From NCBI RefSeq assembly GCF_013002705.1, contig NZ_JABEND010000004.1:1-64000 (forward strand): a DNA stretch of 64,000 bases, given 5' to 3'. The stretch is from Nakamurella aerolata (GTDB lineage: Bacteria; Actinomycetota; Actinomycetes; Mycobacteriales; Nakamurellaceae). The notes under the pieces were generated by a model. It was not told the origin of the DNA. It saw only the letters and a list, made by a program, of their open reading frames with translations, and did not search any database. The number at the start of each line of letters is the position of its first letter. Position 1 is the first letter of the stretch. This document shows positions 62,573-64,000 of this stretch, piece by piece. Position numbers and translations under genes: made by a program.

Positions 62573-63958
62573 TCAGCGGCGGCGGCCCGACCCGATCAGC
62601 TCGCGGACGTCGTCGTGGTGATGGTCGAGGTAGTTGCGCTTGCGGTTGTCCCACATGTAATACGCGGCGACCAGGCCGACGACGCTGAGAACTACCACGT
62701 ACCAACCGAAAAGGCCCTGGTGGCCGATCTTTTTGAACCACAGCGCCACATATTCGGCGGACCCGCCGAACAGTGAGTTGCCGATGGCGTAGGTGAAGCC
62801 GACGCCCATGGCCCGCACCGCCGGCGGGAACATCTCGGCCTTGGCCACCCCGGCCACCGATGTGTACAGGCTCATCACGCAGAACACCACGGTGAGAATG
62901 CAGATCAGCCCGAAGATGCTGCGGGTGTTCTTCATCAGCTCGTAGGCCGGGATGGTGACGATGGCCATCAGCAGGTAGAACGCCATCAGCGAGGTGCGCC
63001 GTCCGATGCGGTCGCTGAGCATGCCGAACAGCGGCTGTATGCACATGAAGATGGCGAGGCAGATGGTGGTGACGGTGGTCGCCGACTGCTTGCTGATGCC
63101 GGTGGTGTTGATCATGTACGTCTTCGAATAGGTGGTGAATGCGTAGAAGATCAGCGAGCCGGCGCAGGTCAGCCCGAGCACCACCCAGAACGAGCGCGGG
63201 TAGGCCAGCACGCCGCGGAAGGTGCCGGACACCGCCTGCGAGCGGTCCGCCTTGGTGGTGGTCTCGGCCAGCCCGCGGCGCAGGAAGAAGGAGACGACGG
63301 CGGCCATGGCGCCGATCAGGAACGGGATGCGCCAACCCCAGTCGGTGAGCTGCTGCTCCGACAGGAACAGCTGCAGGATGGTGGCGACCAGGCTGGCCAA
63401 CAGCTGCCCGCCGATCAGCGTCACGTATTGGAACGAGGAGAACAGCCCGCGGCGCTCCCGCGGCGCGATCTCCGTCATATAGGTGGCAGCGGTACCGTAC
63501 TCGCCGCCGACGGCGAAACCCTGCAACAGCCGGGTCAGCATCATCAGCACCGGCGCAAGGCCGCCCACCGAGTAGCTGCCATGGCCGTACGAGGGCAGGC
63601 AGGCGAAGATCAGCGAACCGAGACAGGCAAGGCTCACCGAGATCACCATGGCGCGCTTGCGGCCCATCCGGTCGGCCAGCCGGCCGAACACGTACCCGCC
63701 CACTGGCCGTGCCAAGAAGCCGACGAGGAAAACCGCTGCGCTGTCGAGGAACTGGCTGGTCTGGTTGCCTTTGGGAAAGAACTGGCTGGCGAAGTACGAC
63801 GAGAACGCCGCGTAGATGTAGTAGTCGAACCACTCCACCAAATTGCCGGACGATGCCGCGACCACCATGCGGATCCGTTTGGCCAGCGAGGTGCCTTCCA
63901 GCGGATCCACCGGCCCTGAGCTAGGTTCGCGTCCCGTGCCATCCGACAGCTTTGTCAT
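62573..63958 (-). CDS. MFS permease, metabolite:H+ symporter (MHS) family
   Basis: Proton-coupled uptake of a carboxylate or compatible solute (relatives: KgtP, ProP, ShiA). 461 aa, 12 membrane segments. Motifs: SSGNLVEWFDYYIYAAFSSYFA in segment 1, FGRLADRMGRKRAMVIS, GFAVGGEYGTAATYMTEIAPRERRGLFSSFQYV (MHS signature) and LSDRIGRRTSLM. The ATG at 63958 is preceded by GGGAGAA. The stop codon directly abuts that of the acyl-AMP ligase gene on the other strand, with no spacer. Confidence 0.93.
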   Translation of the reverse strand: MTKLSDGTGREPSSGPVDPLEGTSLAKRIRMVVAASSGNLVEWFDYYIYAAFSSYFASQFFPKGNQTSQFLDSAAVFLVGFLARPVGGYVFGRLADRMGRKRAMVISVSLACLGSLIFACLPSYGHGSYSVGGLAPVLMMLTRLLQGFAVGGEYGTAATYMTEIAPRERRGLFSSFQYVTLIGGQLLASLVATILQLFLSEQQLTDWGWRIPFLIGAMAAVVSFFLRRGLAETTTKADRSQAVSGTFRGVLAYPRSFWVVLGLTCAGSLIFYAFTTYSKTYMINTTGISKQSATTVTTICLAIFMCIQPLFGMLSDRIGRRTSLMAFYLLMAIVTIPAYELMKNTRSIFGLICILTVVFCVMSLYTSVAGVAKAEMFPPAVRAMGVGFTYAIGNSLFGGSAEYVALWFKKIGHQGLFGWYVVVLSVVGLVAAYYMWDNRKRNYLDHHHDDVRELIGSGRRR

Positions 63959-64000
63959 CTATGTTCTCCCGCTATGTTCCCCGATCCGGACACGCGGATG

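Noticed and set aside
1-64000. tRNA, rRNA, CRISPR and prophage genes
   Set aside because: No tRNA-like T-loop/acceptor pattern, no rRNA segment, no spacer-repeat array and no phage structural or integrase genes were seen by eye.

Overview
The window is a 64 kb piece of a high-GC actinobacterial (Actinomycetota) chromosome. The evidence is the G+C-rich codon use, the gene order metG-tatD-rpfB-ksgA-ispE (as in Mycobacterium tuberculosis), a resuscitation-promoting factor with DUF348 repeats, a protein O-mannosyltransferase divergent from rsmI, a CatR/FurA-catalase pair, and several promoters of the leaderless type. Genus cannot be fixed from sequence alone. I saw no rRNA, tRNA, CRISPR array, prophage or intact insertion sequence.

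Layout. 0-7 kb: a divergent polyol/pentitol catabolic locus (L-xylulose-reductase-like SDR, xylulokinase, zinc dehydrogenase, LacI regulator, mannitol/arabinitol dehydrogenase family); two of its five genes carry single-base frameshifts. 7-10 kb: an acyl-CoA dehydrogenase-like protein and glutathione-independent formaldehyde dehydrogenase. 10-22.4 kb: a glycan-use locus with a secreted GH95 alpha-L-fucosidase (interrupted by an in-frame amber codon), an RbsABC/YtfQ-type sugar ABC transporter, and a very large secreted GH172-FN3-CBM-GH43-like fusion enzyme. 22.7-27.5 kb: L,D-transpeptidase, long-chain acyl-CoA ligase, Tat-exported alpha/beta hydrolase. 27.5-31.2 kb: oxidative-stress genes (catalase, Fur-family regulator, superoxide dismutase) around a small thiamine-binding protein. 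31-41.7 kb: housekeeping and transport (PMT, rsmI, YqeY protein, lipoprotein, DctA, gnd, MFS exporter with its TetR). 41.8-48.7 kb: secreted GH84 hexosaminidase facing a coupled M20 hydrolase-SDR unit and a PIG-L-like gene, then a small conserved protein. 48.7-57.7 kb: the conserved metG-tatD-rpfB-ksgA-ispE-ABC-F run. 57.7-64 kb: alpha/beta hydrolase, DUF3311-SSS transporter, acyl-AMP/CoA ligase, MHS-type MFS permease.

How the parts may work together. The secreted GH172-GH43 enzyme would release furanose sugars that the furanose-type ABC system imports. The polyol locus could turn a pentose or pentitol into D-xylulose 5-phosphate. Both the polyol promoter region and the ABC-operon promoter contain 12-bp palindromes with the same ATCGAT core, so the LacI protein encoded at 4069-5208 is a candidate common regulator. 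This link is inference.

Two window-wide patterns stand out. Short tandem repeats (units mostly 15-19 bp) sit at gene ends, between genes and in low-complexity protein tails. Several genes have a TANNNT box 6-8 nt before an ATG and no Shine-Dalgarno, which suggests leaderless mRNAs.
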